DNA of 64,000 nucleotides from Limonium bicolor. Taxonomy: Eukaryota > Streptophyta > Magnoliopsida > Caryophyllales > Plumbaginaceae. Where the stretch lies: positions 1 to 64,000 of the forward strand of contig JAIOTZ010000242.1 of assembly GCA_023374045.1 (NCBI GenBank), in the 5' to 3' direction. The position numbers and the translations under genes are program-made. This document shows, piece by piece, positions 37,026 to 47,877 of the stretch; position 1 is the stretch's first letter; every line of letters begins with the position of its first letter. A model generated the notes under the pieces. That model did not search any database. It had not been told where the DNA came from and worked only from the letters and a program-made list of their open reading frames with translations.

Positions 37026-37591
37026 TTGTTATTTGGGAAAATTACATCCCCCACCCATGACGTTTGGTGAAATTACACACTCCACCCATGAGGTTTCAAA
37101 AATTACTTTGCCCACCCACGTGGTTTCCTCTATTTTACATCCGACAACTTTTCTAATATTTGATCAACTTAAAAGATGCTTAAATGTTGTCCAAAATTGA
37201 TAAAACTTTACATAGATGATGCTAAGGTGTTATATTTTTGTCCAATGCTAAATCCAAAGTTTTTAAAGCTCATATATGACCTATGGGACCCAATGAAAAC
37301 ATGTTGACATGTCACATGTTTCATTGGGTCCCACGGATCACATATGAGCTAAAAAAACTTTGGATTTCACGCTAGACCAAAATATAACACCTTAGCACCG
37401 TTCACGTAAAGTTTCATCAATTTTGGACAACATTTAAGCATATTTTAAGTTGATCAAATATTAGAAAACTTGTCTGATGTAAAATAGAGAAAACCACATG
37501 GGTGACCAAAGTAATTTTTGAAACCTCGTGGGTGGGGTGTGTAATTTCACCAAGCGTCATGGGTGGGGAATGTAGTTTTCCCTTGTTATTT
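37026..37591. repeat. 9-bp target duplication TTGTTATTT around the foldback MITE
   Basis: TTGTTATTT occurs at 37026-37034 and 37583-37591, exactly flanking the inverted-repeat element. Nine-base duplications are the mark of Mutator-superfamily transposition. Confidence 0.92.
37035..37582. mobile_element. Foldback MITE, Mutator type, 548 bp
   Basis: The element is almost entirely one inverted repeat. The left arm, about 37035-37303, begins GGGAAAATTACATCCCCCAC and the right arm, about 37313-37582, ends with its near complement. The loop is only about ten bases around TTGACATGT. The arms have a modest number of mismatches. There is no transposase. Together with the 9-bp duplication this fits a non-autonomous Mutator-like (TIR-MULE) foldback. 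A transcript through it would form a long hairpin and could feed small-RNA production. Confidence 0.9.
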
Positions 37592-39249
37592 TATGTGCGC
37601 TTGTGTTTACTTGGAATTAAAATAAGCTAGTACATTGGAAATTAATTGTGATCATGAGTGTTAGGAATATATAAATAGTCAAAAGACACCTAGACCTTAT
37701 AGTAACCATGTTACCTTTTATAGAAGTCATTATTAAATTTCTAACTTGTACAATTTTTAATTTCTAAACATGTACAATGTACAATAGGTGCTAGAATGTA
37801 CATGAAATAACTAGTTAGTGTTATCCTCTCTTATTCCTAGTATAACCTAAGATATCTAGCTAGAATATTAGCTAACTTAACATGTTATCATGGTCTTAAG
37901 GTAGACCGCAAAATTCATGTTAAATGCACTATTGTTATAACCGCAACAATGACATGTACAACCCATGTTACCGGTTGCAAACATACTTGGTAAGCTAGTT
38001 TATACCCTTGTTATCATTACCCATTTTATACCTTAATGTGGACAGCCAAACTAGGCCTTTCTTCATCCTTAAGTAACCTTCATTTTCTAGCAAAAACAAA
38101 GCTAAATAAAGCCATGTAGAACATCTTTATGTTACTGCCAAATTGGTATACTTTTAGCCCTTGTCAAAAAGTAATGTATATGTGACCTAATTAGCTATTT
38201 TTTATATAATCATTTTTCACACAACACTAATGTTTAATAGCCTGTTTAGCCGACCTATTTTGCTGTCATTGCTCATCCATATGCAAGGAAATACTAATTT
38301 AAATCAGCTCTCCCATACTAGTATTACCGATTGCATCCTTTTGTAACAGTACAAATTTTTTGTCTCATTGTAATAGTTTAAATCATGTTAATCTCTTCGG
38401 TTTAGAGTTGCCACCTCTCTTGCTTAGTCACCAGGCTAAGTGGATTTAATTAGTGCAGCCAAAAAAGGCAACCAATGAGGAGTAAACACCAACCTAGGTT
38501 AGGTGTCATTACACTAGATGATTTCTTAGCTGAATGGAAGCTATTGTCTCATTTCATTCAAGGTATTGTCGGCAGCTCATTCACTCCAAACCTAGACTTT
38601 TCTCTTCTTCCTCTTCTCTCATGTAAGCCCCAAAGTAGTAGAAGAAATTATAGCTACAAGAAAAGTAACAACAAGAAGGAGACTAATGTTACCGAGCAAA
38701 GTTGTTTGTTATTGTCTTGTGCAAGGAATCGAGGGGAGAAATCAAGAATAAGCACTGGGAGAATTTAGGAGAAGGAAGGAAGATCATTAATCTGTAGAAA
38801 TATTAGAGAAAATAGCAAGAAAATGGCAAGAAGAAATCAGGTAACTTCCATGTACAACAAGAGTTTAAAATCAGATTTTCTTGGTGATTGTTTTCAGTTT
38901 CAATAGGTGTTAACTCATTGCTATTTTTCTTTGGTTTTTGATGATTTCCAGATGATTTTTGGAGGCTAAAACCTCCTATCTAACTTGTATAATTCATGGC
39001 TATGACCAAGAAGTAAGTTAGGTAAGCAAAAACAAGTTACATGTAAGAAAAATGTGCTTTAAGGTTTATTATTACAACTGATTACATATGGCTGTGTACT
39101 GACCATTCTCTTATGTTTTCTAGCTTAATTTTCTAGGGAAAAGATGTTAATAATATGGCTAGACAACCAGGTCAAAGTGGATAGTAATTTTTCTAGATTT
39201 TCTAGACCAAATAGCAAGATAACCTAGATGTACCTTAAAATGTTACAAT

Positions 39250-40200
39250 TGTTAGCCTGGGTGTAACCGAAAAGAGAGACACTTATGGAGGTTGAATTTC
39301 TTGTGTTTAAGAGATCATTGAAGCTTAAAAAGACTAAATAGAGTTGGATGATCACTTAGTTAAGGTAAACTTGATGATTAAACTTAGATACATAAATTGT
39401 ACAAAGGAAAGACAAAGAAAGAACATGGTTGTTGTCTAAATTGTCTTTGAGTATTTTTGAGCAGATTTGACCAGCAACATAGTTGTTGGTATGTCTTGAT
39501 TAAGTGAGGTGTGCTAACATGTGTTTGGTGTAATTAAAGGTAAGGAAAGGTGGATAATTCTCTAGGTAAGTTATCTAGAAATTCGGTTGTAAACTTCAGG
39601 TAGTTCATTGTAAATGTCTTAAATGGACGAGTGTGTAAACACTTACATGAGTTGATTCTCTCGTGTTTTAAAGATCATTGAGGCTTGTACTAACTCTATG
39701 AAGCTGGATGACCACTTGGTTCAAGTAAACTTGGTGAAATTGCTTGGATGTGCATAAGTGTACAATGAGTTTACAATGGAAATCATAATTGTTGTTATTA
39801 TTTTTTTCTGTCCAGCGATTGGTTTGGTTGGCTATTCTGACCTTGTGCGATATTATAAATTATTTTTTATGAACATGGAGGTAAGGGATGAGGCAAGGAA
39901 GTGCCTAAGCCAATTGGAAAAAGTTAGTCATTGGTTGTTACTCTTGTTATTAAATTGTAAATATTGTATGTCTTTGGGACAAATTTGCCCAGTAATTCAT
40001 TTGGTTGTTTTCTTGATTGTGTGTGATGTTGTAAATTGTGTTTCATGAACATGGAAGTTTGGAAAGAGGCAAGGAAATGTTTGAGCCGAGGTTGGCAAGG
40101 TTAACCATGGATTGTTACTCCTACTAATGTATTGGAGTTGATTGTTACGCCTACCAATGTATTGGGGTTTATTATTGCTCCTACCAATGTATTTAATCTA
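39250..40200. repeat. Degenerate direct repeats inside solo LTR F
   Basis: The segment at about 39290-39410 (GATCATTGAAGCTT..., GTTGGATGATCACTTAGTT) recurs at 39650-39760 in diverged form. AACATGGAGGTAAGGGATGAGGCAAGGAA (39870) recurs near 40045, and CCTACCAATGTATT occurs several times at 40120-40195. These are old internal duplications of the LTR. Confidence 0.65.
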
Positions 40201-41124
40201 AGCCATCATGATCTACTCTATGGTAATGGTTTACCTTAGGGGGTGTGCACACTTAAGGACATGGGGTGAGGTGAATTATCCGAGGGGTCGATAGTCTTAG
40301 TGCTCTATGTCGAAAGACCGATTGCCCGAGGACTGGTGGAAATTGTACCAAGGTGTTGGATGTTGTACTTGTGGTGGAACGTGAAAATTGCTATGTTACC
40401 TACTATTTGATATTGATTACATTGGTGAGTGATATCTGGTAATATCTTTGAATGTTCATTTATGCAGCTTATGCTAAAGTAAGCAACAGGTGGTGCTAAC
40501 CTTGTCATGGTAGTGCTATTCTAGTATCCTTGTTGTTATTTTAGTGTATTCTAGGTATTTTATAAAGATAAAATGTATTTTACATGTTGTGGTGAAAGAT
40601 TACTCAGCTTTGCTGATTTTGGCTTTATGCCCTATGGTCTTTTCTCTATGATTGTATGACTCGACACAGATACAGGAAATGATGGTGCTTGTCCCTAGTC
40701 ATGACATTGCACGAGAGTGAGAGCTAAGCTAAAGGGGACTAGAATAAGAAGTTATAAGGCAATTTAATTATTTCTGTAGAGCTCATATGAAATGTGTTGA
40801 GAACACCTTTTAAGTTTTGATGTAAGCTAGGAAAGATGGTGTAAGTTAATGACTAGTTTTGGAAGAAGGTGTTAGTCGATGTTAGTGAGTACAGGTTGTA
40901 AAGTTTAGAAGATGATTTTGGAAGTACAAGTTGTTGAAAGTTGCGGTTAGATTTTGAATATATAAGAGTTTAAAAGTATAACATAATTTGGTATGTGGAG
41001 TAGTTGGTAGACTTAGCCTTTAGCACTCGCATGGGTGAGTGTGGTGGTAGCACCCCGGGTAGAGTTGTAAGTCTTCCGCTACATCGTTCTGAGTTTTAGT
41101 TGGTCAAAAATCTGGGGTGTTACA

Positions 41125-41522
41125 ACATTAGGACTTATTTCATGTGTTAGATTGTAACTTATGTTAGTTACATTGTCCTTAGGTGTATTTATTTGTGTTT
41201 TTGAGTGATTAGTATACATTACTATTCATTGTGACTATATAAAGTATGTTACAACATTAACTTATGTTATTTGCGCTCCTAATTCATGTAATGACATATT
41301 ACATGTTACATCAACTTTATTAGTTGATTCCTCCTTATAATTACTCCCTCTTTAGTCCAATATTTCATGTAAGGTTTAATGACCTTTTTGGACTATATAT
41401 AATTGTTTATATATATATATATATTGGAGGTTCTATAATTCCTTAATCTGTTAGGGCTCATTAGGCTTTACAATCCAATGATTAAACCCTTAATAATATG
41501 TATAAACCTTAGGGGTATTTCA
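41125..41522 (-). mobile_element. Remnant LTR of element D, outer end
   Basis: It begins with the second ACATT of solo LTR F and ends AGGGGTATTTCA at 41522, the sense 5' end motif (TGAAATACCCC) of this retrotransposon group. Beyond it the sequence character changes, so 41522 is probably the outer boundary of the whole nested Gypsy cluster. Confidence 0.6.
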
Positions 41523-41951
41523 ACGGAAGCCCAAAACCAACATGTAATAGCAAGATTTGCACCAGATATGGACACAACAAGTAGGAGAGAGGCTAGATCC
41601 GAGAGCAATTAACACCATGCAAAAATTTATTTTTAGAGGAAAATGAGAAAACATGCAAGATGAGGCAACACCGGCGACGGCGAGGCGGAGTGGGGCGGCG
41701 AGCGAAGGATGACAAGGGTAATTGCTCAGTGGAATTTGGAAGAAGATGAGCATAGGGAAGAAAATGGCTATGGAGGTTGCATGCCACAAGAACCCACAAA
41801 CAATGAAAGAGAGGAAGGGGAATAGAAAAGAGAGAGCTTTTCTCTCTCTCTCTCCGCCAATCGAGCGGTTACCGCAAATATCAACAAATACTTTAATTTG
41901 TTCAAGTATATTGATATTTGGTTTTTCTGTAAGAAAGTTTTTGATGCCTGT
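41523..41951. other. Short low-copy-looking segment, no assignable gene
   Basis: This is the only stretch between the Gypsy nest and element E. It holds a GC-rich patch (GGCGACGGCGAGGCGGAG, 41672-41690), a CT microsatellite (41837-41855), and frames of up to about 95 codons on both strands without family motifs. It could be host DNA, possibly an exon or 5' region of a gene fragment, but I cannot support a product. Confidence 0.4.
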
Positions 41952-43440
41952 TGTACTGGTTAAACCTAATATGACAAGTGTACCGGTTTATCGTAGTCAT
42001 TTGTCCTAAAGTACCCCTTCAGGTTATCGAACCAACGGAGACAGTGTCTAGTTTGAGTCTATATTCTAATCTAACTAATAAACTCAGGAAAAATACCAAT
42101 ATTAAATTGGGGGGTTTTGATTGCAAAAACTAAATGAATAATTAAAATAAAAGTGATAAAAGTGATCTTGTGACAATTCTAAAAAGGAAACAATCATGAT
42201 TTACTACTTCCCCCTAGTTCTTCAATTCCCTTCCTGAGTGTTTTCCTATTTCTTGATTGTAACCTCAGATCTAAATTAATCTAAAATCGGTCTCCCGCTA
42301 GATAGATTCTTACTAGTAATTTCTAAATCCTAGCTCTCGTTACAAATTTACTAATTAACTAGTAGTGTTCAAGATTCATCAGGTTTCTAGTCAGCTAATC
42401 TCGATGAATTACCGTCTTTACTGGTAGTATTCCTATGGTCTAATGAATGCCACAGTTCTCACTTGTAAGAAATTCAAACCTGAAAGACTCAAGCAATAAT
42501 AAATCACAAGAGAATTCAATATTAAGTAAGGAATAAAACTACAATCTGTATAGAATTTGTATTCAACAACCCAGGAAGCAAAATAATGAACTAGAGTTCC
42601 ATAGTAAACCAGAATTCTAAACGAATACTCAAACATGACAGAAACGGAAACAACAATAATAGAAAGGAAGAACGTCATCAAATCTGTATTGAAGATGATG
42701 TCGAGGTTTTGTCATGCTTCTCTATCTTTGGTCTACCATGAACTGCTGTTGTCTTTCTCTCCCCCTAACTCATGACTAGGGCTCCAGATTTTCCCACATT
42801 AGAAGATCATTCGATTCTGATAAATACATTTGATGTATATACTTTTCTTCTCTATTAGTTCAACGACGAGCTCTGCTCCGACTGCTTGGTCTGGATCTAC
42901 GTCCGGGATATATACCCGGACGTCTCACATAAGAATGAGCCACGCGACAGAATATATGTGGTCCGGGTTTACGTCCGACTCAAATACCCGAACCACTCAC
43001 AAAAGTCATCCGCACAAGACAATAGCCTGGTCCGGGTTTTTTCCAAGAATGCAAACCCGGACTAGGTGCAAAACACGACAGTAGGTTCACTCTGGTGTGG
43101 TCCGGGTTTGTAAATCTGGACACATACCCGGACCACTCATGAATCATGGTAATAAGTTCCTCTAGGGGATGGTCCAGGTCTACAGGCTCGGACAAAGACC
43201 CGGACCAACTATAAAATACACCAGAATCCTTGTTTGAACTCTTGTTCAGCCCCGTCTTGATCGTTCAGCTCTTGGTACGCGTTTCTAGACCGTTTTCTTC
43301 AGTATTTTAACCTGCTTAAGCATAAAACCACAAGCAAGGGGAGTTCTTCGCATATAATATAAATTGACATATAAGTAAGGGAATTTATCACATAATCTGA
43401 TAATATATTAATCAAGTTAAACATAGAAATATGAATATCA
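41952..43440 (-). mobile_element. Element E, left LTR (3' LTR in sense), about 1.5 kb
   Basis: It aligns with 47878-49370 through most of its length, from TGTACTGGTTAAACC to about 43440, where ACTACCCGACACTTAGC begins the interior. The LTRs show many substitutions and small indels, so this insertion is older than element C. It holds five tandem GGTCCGG hairpin units. I found no convincing target duplication, so the exact ends are uncertain by a few bases. Confidence 0.8.
42888..43206. repeat. Five tandem GGTCCGGGT...ACCCGGACC hairpin units, E left LTR
   Basis: Units begin at about 42888, 42960, 43029, 43099 and 43171, a spacing of 69-72 bp. Each has a GGTCCGGGT-type arm answered by ACCCGGACC within about 35 bp, and several share CACTCA...GAATCATG-like spacers. 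Mutations differ between units, but both arms remain recognisable in all five. Confidence 0.88.
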
Positions 43441-44827
43441 ACTACCCGACACTTAGCTTTTGCTTGTCCTCAAGAAAATAAAGAATATAACTACTCCAAA
43501 CCAAAAAACTGAACTTCGGGATCAACATAAACGGATGGAAAACAAGAAAAATGGCAATCAGAAAATCAATCTACTCTAAGCTATAAGTTTTCACAAACAA
43601 TGAAAAGAGAACAATTTTAATAAAAGTATGAATAGACTAGATTGCAGAAACTAAATATAGATTAGCTTGGGACTTTCCACCAATTTCATTCCATTGCCCT
43701 GGATGATAAGGGGTGTGAAGTAATGCCTTATTCCGTAATACCTTTCAACACCACACGCTCATGATCAAAAACTAAAAAATACTGTAATTAAATACTTCAC
43801 ATGCAAAAACTTTTCTTATTCAAGAAATAAAAACAAACGATTTTTAATTAATTGCATAGTTGTTCCTTCACACAGACTTTCTCTTTATCCTTGTAATGGC
43901 ATTGGGCCAACTATCCCAGATCCCAAGACCGTTGGCAGATAGGTGATAAAGTACCCCAAGGACTTAATAACCAGATAAAAGAGGCCTGATTTGGTTTAGG
44001 AAATTTTTTATCAGAGGAATATCTTGTCTTATCCTTTCATTCCAAACATTCAATTCATTCCCAAAGTTCCAAGCTAAACTCATTCAGTTTCACAATCATC
44101 CAATCCATCAGATTTTCGTGGAAACAAACTAAATTTAAGAAAAACAAACCCGGGAAGACATCTTTTAAGCAGGACAAATTTTAAGGTTGTCATCAGGCTT
44201 AGTTTCAAACTTCCACAGACGTTATCACCCAAAATTCAACATTTATTGGCATTAGAGAAGCATATTATTTATAACCTGAAAACAAACAAAAACTAGTGGA
44301 CTGAAACAATAACTGAAGTTCACTACCTACCCCACACTTAAAATTAAACAATGTTCTCATTGTGTGACAAGACATAAGTGAAAAACTCAGAACACGTAGA
44401 AAAAAAACCTTAATGTCCGATGGAATCACAACAGAGTAGTCAGAAGCAAAAATTAGAATTAAAAGAAATTAAAACTAGAACTCCCCTGGATTTTGTTGTT
44501 GCCATTAGAACGACCCCACACTTGAGTTTTGCTCAAGTGTTGCAACCTGGTTGCAGTATCATCATGAAGATTCATCTGAAAAATAAAGACACTAGAAGCA
44601 ACCAAAACTATAAAACGGAGTTAAAAAGTAAAAGACCACAAAACCAGGAAAATAACTACAAAAAGAAATTAATGCAAAATTTAAAAACTAACAAAATGTA
44701 ACACTGTGTTGCCTCCTAGCTAGCTGCTCTTTTTTAACATCTTTGGCTATACCACACCCCGTTATCTCAAGAGACTCCAGAAGATTGAAAGGATTTTGGT
44801 TACTAGCGACTCGAAGTTCGAGAAGAG

Positions 44828-46069
44828 TCAGCTTGCTTTGAAGTGGTGGCCAGCATAAAACAATAGTTGCTCACCTTCCGCATTTAAAGTACTCATACCG
44901 TGAGCAACTTTGATTCGAGAATCAGCTATAGCCAAGAACGGTCTTCGTAGGATGATGGTAATAGTAGGATCCTCTGCCATATCAAGCACGGCAAAATCAC
45001 AAGGGAAATACAGGTGCTCCACCTTAACTAGACCATCCTTTGCAATCCCACGAGGATACACCACCGAGAGATCTGCCAGCTAGAGCGTCATCCGTGTGGG
45101 TTGTAGTTCCCCAATTCCAAGCTTCTTGAATATAGTGTACGGCATAAGACTGATCGATGCCCCCAAATCAGCAAGGGAATTATCGAAGTCCATCTCTTTA
45201 ACTCTGCAAGGACTTGTGAAGCTACCAGGATCTTTGCAATTCTCAGGTAGGCGCTTCTGAATGATTGCTGAACGCGTATCAGGGAGCTGAACAGTTCCTG
45301 TCTCAACCAACTTTGCTTTATTAGCTAAAAGTATTTTTAAATACTTAGCATAGTTAGGAACTTTCGCAACCAATTCAACAAAAGGAACATCAACTGATAA
45401 CTGGCGAAGTAAAGTAAGAAACTTATCAAACTCATTGTCCTTTTTAATGCACTTTGTTCTATTCGGGAAGGGAACTGGAGGAGAATTAGCAACTATGGGC
45501 GATGAAGACGAAGGAGACTCGGTAGCTTCGCATTTCTGCTCACTCTCTAACACCAGTTCCTCAGTATTCACCACCTCAGATTCATACATTTTACTCTTAC
45601 CAATCCTACTCGTGACTGTTTTCACCTCTAACTCTGCATGAAGCTTACACTTTTCCTTTTCATAATCTGTAAGTAGTCTTTGGAGATGTTCTCTCTCCCA
45701 CTTTACATCCCCTTTATATCGAGGAACTCTCACTTCAGCTATGGCCATAGCTTTTCTAGCATATGAAATAGGCATTGCATAACCCATGTGAGAAGGGTGA
45801 TAATCATCAAAGTTTTCCTTCTCCACTATAGGCTGAACAGAAGAAACAGAGGCAGCCACTAGAGCATCATCTTTTACAACAAAAATAGCTTTTGCTTGCT
45901 CTCGTGGGTTCCTCTTTGGCTGACATGGCAATGTCCTTGGAGGACGCTGAGCAAGCTGCTGTGAAATCTTATTCAATCGCTTCTTAATTCTGTTATTTAT
46001 CTTATCTTGCTCTGCAAATCTAACACTAGTTCCCGCAACAAAATCAAGCATCATAGCTTCCAGATCCAA
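44828..46069 (-). pseudogene. Gag C-terminus and aspartic protease of Athila-like element E
   Basis: A long minus-strand frame (46069-45080, 329 codons) continues in the same frame past a single TAG (45077-45079) to 44828. The first half is linker, with DYHPSHMGYAMPISYARKAM and a KCKLHAELE region. The second half is protease: LRQLSVDVPFVELVAKVPNY and RLPENCKDPGSFTSPCRV precede the catalytic motif DLGASISLMP (residues about 306-315). After the stop follow YPRGIAKDGLVKVEHLYFP and a RRPFLAIADSRI flap. These are signature segments of the protease of the Athila/Tat side of Ty3/Gypsy. The conserved G of the usual LGRPFLA motif is an R here. Protease normally matures Gag-Pol. The internal stop makes this copy defective. 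No RT follows. Confidence 0.88.
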
Positions 46070-46262
46070 AGAAGTACCAGCTTCACTATTTTGTAACTAA
46101 TGATTCTGAGCTAGCTCTTGATAAATCTGATTATTCGGTTGTTGAGGCCTATGATTAAAGTTGTTTGTTACCCTGAAATCTCTGCTGCTAAAATCCATGA
46201 TTGGTTTGGTTATTGTAGAAGTTCCCCGGCCTATTACCCAAATAATTTACATCTTGTCCTTG

Positions 46263-46466
46263 TTAAGGGACATACTGGCACATTTTTGAACTCCTACCAC
46301 AAAACTCACACTGATGAGATGCATCAAAGATAGCCGGTATGTTGGATGTCGAAGTCATCAGGGCACACATTCTCTCAAATTGCTTCGACATGCTCTCCAT
46401 CTTAGCAGCCAAAAGAGTGTGCAAATCTACCTCATGAATACCTGCACCTTTCTTCGGAGGGGCCAT
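46263..46466 (-). pseudogene. Gag zinc-knuckle region of element E, decayed
   Basis: This short minus-strand frame carries LHTLLAAKMESMSKQFERM, typical of the coiled stretch before the knuckle in Athila-like gag, then CEFCGRSSKMCQYV. The first two cysteines and a later cysteine of the knuckle remain but the histidine is lost. It lies between the capsid part (46687-47142) and the protease frame and is separated from both by frameshifts. Confidence 0.7.
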
Positions 46467-46686
46467 AGAAGCATCTCTGGCACCACCCCACTGATTAGCT
46501 TAAATTGATCAATGTCTCCAAAAGCTCTTTCATGCGGGCGATGGGAAGCTCCATCAAACTTCCACTAGTGCAATTATCCACCAAAATCTGGCTCTAGGGG
46601 TCTAAGTCTGTATAAAAAGATTGCAAAACTACTTCTTCCCCCAAGCCATGGTGTGGGACTCTCCTAACAATGCCTTTGAATTGTTC

Positions 46687-47142
46687 TCACGCTTCAGAGA
46701 GAGCCTCACCACTGTACTGCTTGAAGTTGGTGATCCTCCCCCCCGGGGTCAACATACAAGACAAAGGGAAATACTTAACCAGAAACGCATTTGCCACCTC
46801 AGTCCAACTAGTAATAATGCTGAGCACCAAAGAATTAAACCACTCTACAGCTCCATCCCTCAATGAAAACAAAAACAGAGTGACCCGAGCTACCTCTTGA
46901 GATGCTGAAGTAGAACAAGCTCCAACCAGTCGCAGGAAAGATGTGAGATGAACATTTGGATCCTCTATGACTATCCCGCTGAACTGTGGCGCATTCAAAA
47001 TCATCATGATGTATTGTGTTTTGAATTATCATTCTACTCCCGTCGGCAGTGCAGGGATCACTATAGGTAATGTGAGTCCCTCCACATTCAGACGAGTGTA
47101 GACATTCATCCGTCTCTCCTGGTTGTTCACGGCTTCACTCAT
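46687..47142 (-). pseudogene. Gag capsid domain of Athila-like element E, broken
   Basis: Translation from an ATG at 47142 gives MSEAVNNQERRMNVYTRLNV and then stops. The next frame (47007-46687) carries APQFSGIVIEDPNVHL, TLFLFSLRDGAVEWFNSL, ITSWTEVANAFLVKYFP and the FKQYSGEALSEA end, the standard retrotransposon gag order (sandwiched F..L...A..W and SW..L...FL..FFP motifs). Frameshifts separate the pieces, so no capsid protein can be made from this copy. Confidence 0.85.
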
Positions 47143-47339
47143 TTTTGCCTCTTCTTGAGTAACTGGATTAACTGATGGCTCTGCAGAACAACTTTCTTCT
47201 TCTCCCTTTGAACACTAAAGAACCTCTTCCACTATAACTACTGATTCCAGGTTGAGCTCCTGAGGGATTCTTCTTGCTAATCTCTCAATCTCGGGATTAA
47301 GCGCAAATTCTGGTTCTCCTGCAGAACGAGTAAAGACAA

Positions 47340-47850
47340 TAAACAAAAATTAAATAACAATAAAGGATAAATAAAATACTACATAGAACAAAGAAAATTA
47401 AATAAACTAAAATCAAAGAAAAAATAAAAACTAAACTAAATCAAAAGAAGAACAATTATTAAACTATTAAAACAAAAACAAAATTAACCGAAACAAAATT
47501 AACCGAAACAAAATTAAAATCAATAAGTTAAAAGAGCAATTGACAAAATAGAAACAAAATAAAATAAATTACCAAATTAAAAATTAAAAATTAAACAAAT
47601 AAACACAAATTAAATAAATTTAAACAAATCTAAAAAAACGATAAATAAACAATTTTAATAAAAATAAAATCCTAAAAACTAAAATAACTATAAAAATAAA
47701 CAAACAATCAATCGAACAAAATTCAATATGAAAACAAAAAATAATAATAAAACAGAATAACACTAAATAAAACTAAACAAAATTAAAATAAACAAAACAA
47801 ATCAAAATAAATAAAAGAAAAATAGAATAAAGACTAAACTAAATAACCGT
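47340..47850. other. A-rich, G-poor leader of element E
   Basis: About 500 bp made of words like AAATTAAACAAATAAAC. On the sense (minus) strand this is a U-rich, C-poor leader between primer site and gag. No frame is present. Such a leader would be largely unstructured. Confidence 0.7.
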
Positions 47851-47853
47851 GCA

Positions 47854-47871
47854 TCCTCGGCAATGGCGCCA
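47854..47871 (-). other. Primer-binding site (tRNA-Asp), element E
   Basis: The minus strand reads TGGCGCCATTGCCGAGGA. As I recall the plant aspartate tRNA 3' end, 16 of 18 bases match, with two C-to-T type differences on the tRNA-like strand. This primer is usual for Athila elements and differs from the initiator-Met site of A, B and C. Six bases separate it from the LTR at 47878. Confidence 0.85.
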
Positions 47872-47877
47872 AAAACT

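Larger units (their letters stand above)
36989..41124 (+). mobile_element. Solo LTR F, plus strand, flanked by ACATT duplication
   Basis: It starts TGAAGCACCC and ends GGGGTGTTACA, which are plus-strand LTR ends of the same general type as the inverted LTRs nearby. ACATT is present directly on both sides (36984-36988 and 41125-41129). There is no second LTR, primer site or coding interior, so it looks like the product of LTR-LTR recombination. After subtracting the 548-bp MITE and its duplication it is about 3.6 kb. The short frames in it match nothing I know. Confidence 0.75.
43441..47877 (-). mobile_element. Element E interior, Athila-like, gag-protease only
   Basis: The interior is 4.4 kb on the minus strand. 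From the sense 5' end it has a tRNA-Asp primer site, a U-rich leader (about 47340-47850), decayed gag, zinc-knuckle region and protease, and then 1.4 kb of noncoding 3' region (43441-44827) with ACTTAAAATTAAAC-like text. RT, RNase H and integrase are absent, and the interior is too short to have held them in its present form. This matches the TR-GAG class of non-autonomous plant elements (LTRs with a gag-only interior). Confidence 0.8.

Noticed and set aside
36097..41522. A single continuous 5.4-kb LTR between the end of B and 41522
   Set aside because: The internal TGAAGCACCC...GGGGTGTTACA segment with exact ACATT on both sides shows that a separate plus-strand LTR splits it.
42888..43206. 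CRISPR array (regular 70-bp spacing of palindromic units)
   Set aside because: The units are imperfect, the spacers are similar to each other rather than unique, the context is a plant LTR, and no cas-like genes occur.
47854..47871. A tRNA-Asp gene
   Set aside because: Only the last 18 bases resemble the tRNA 3' end and the match abuts an LTR. It is a primer-binding site.
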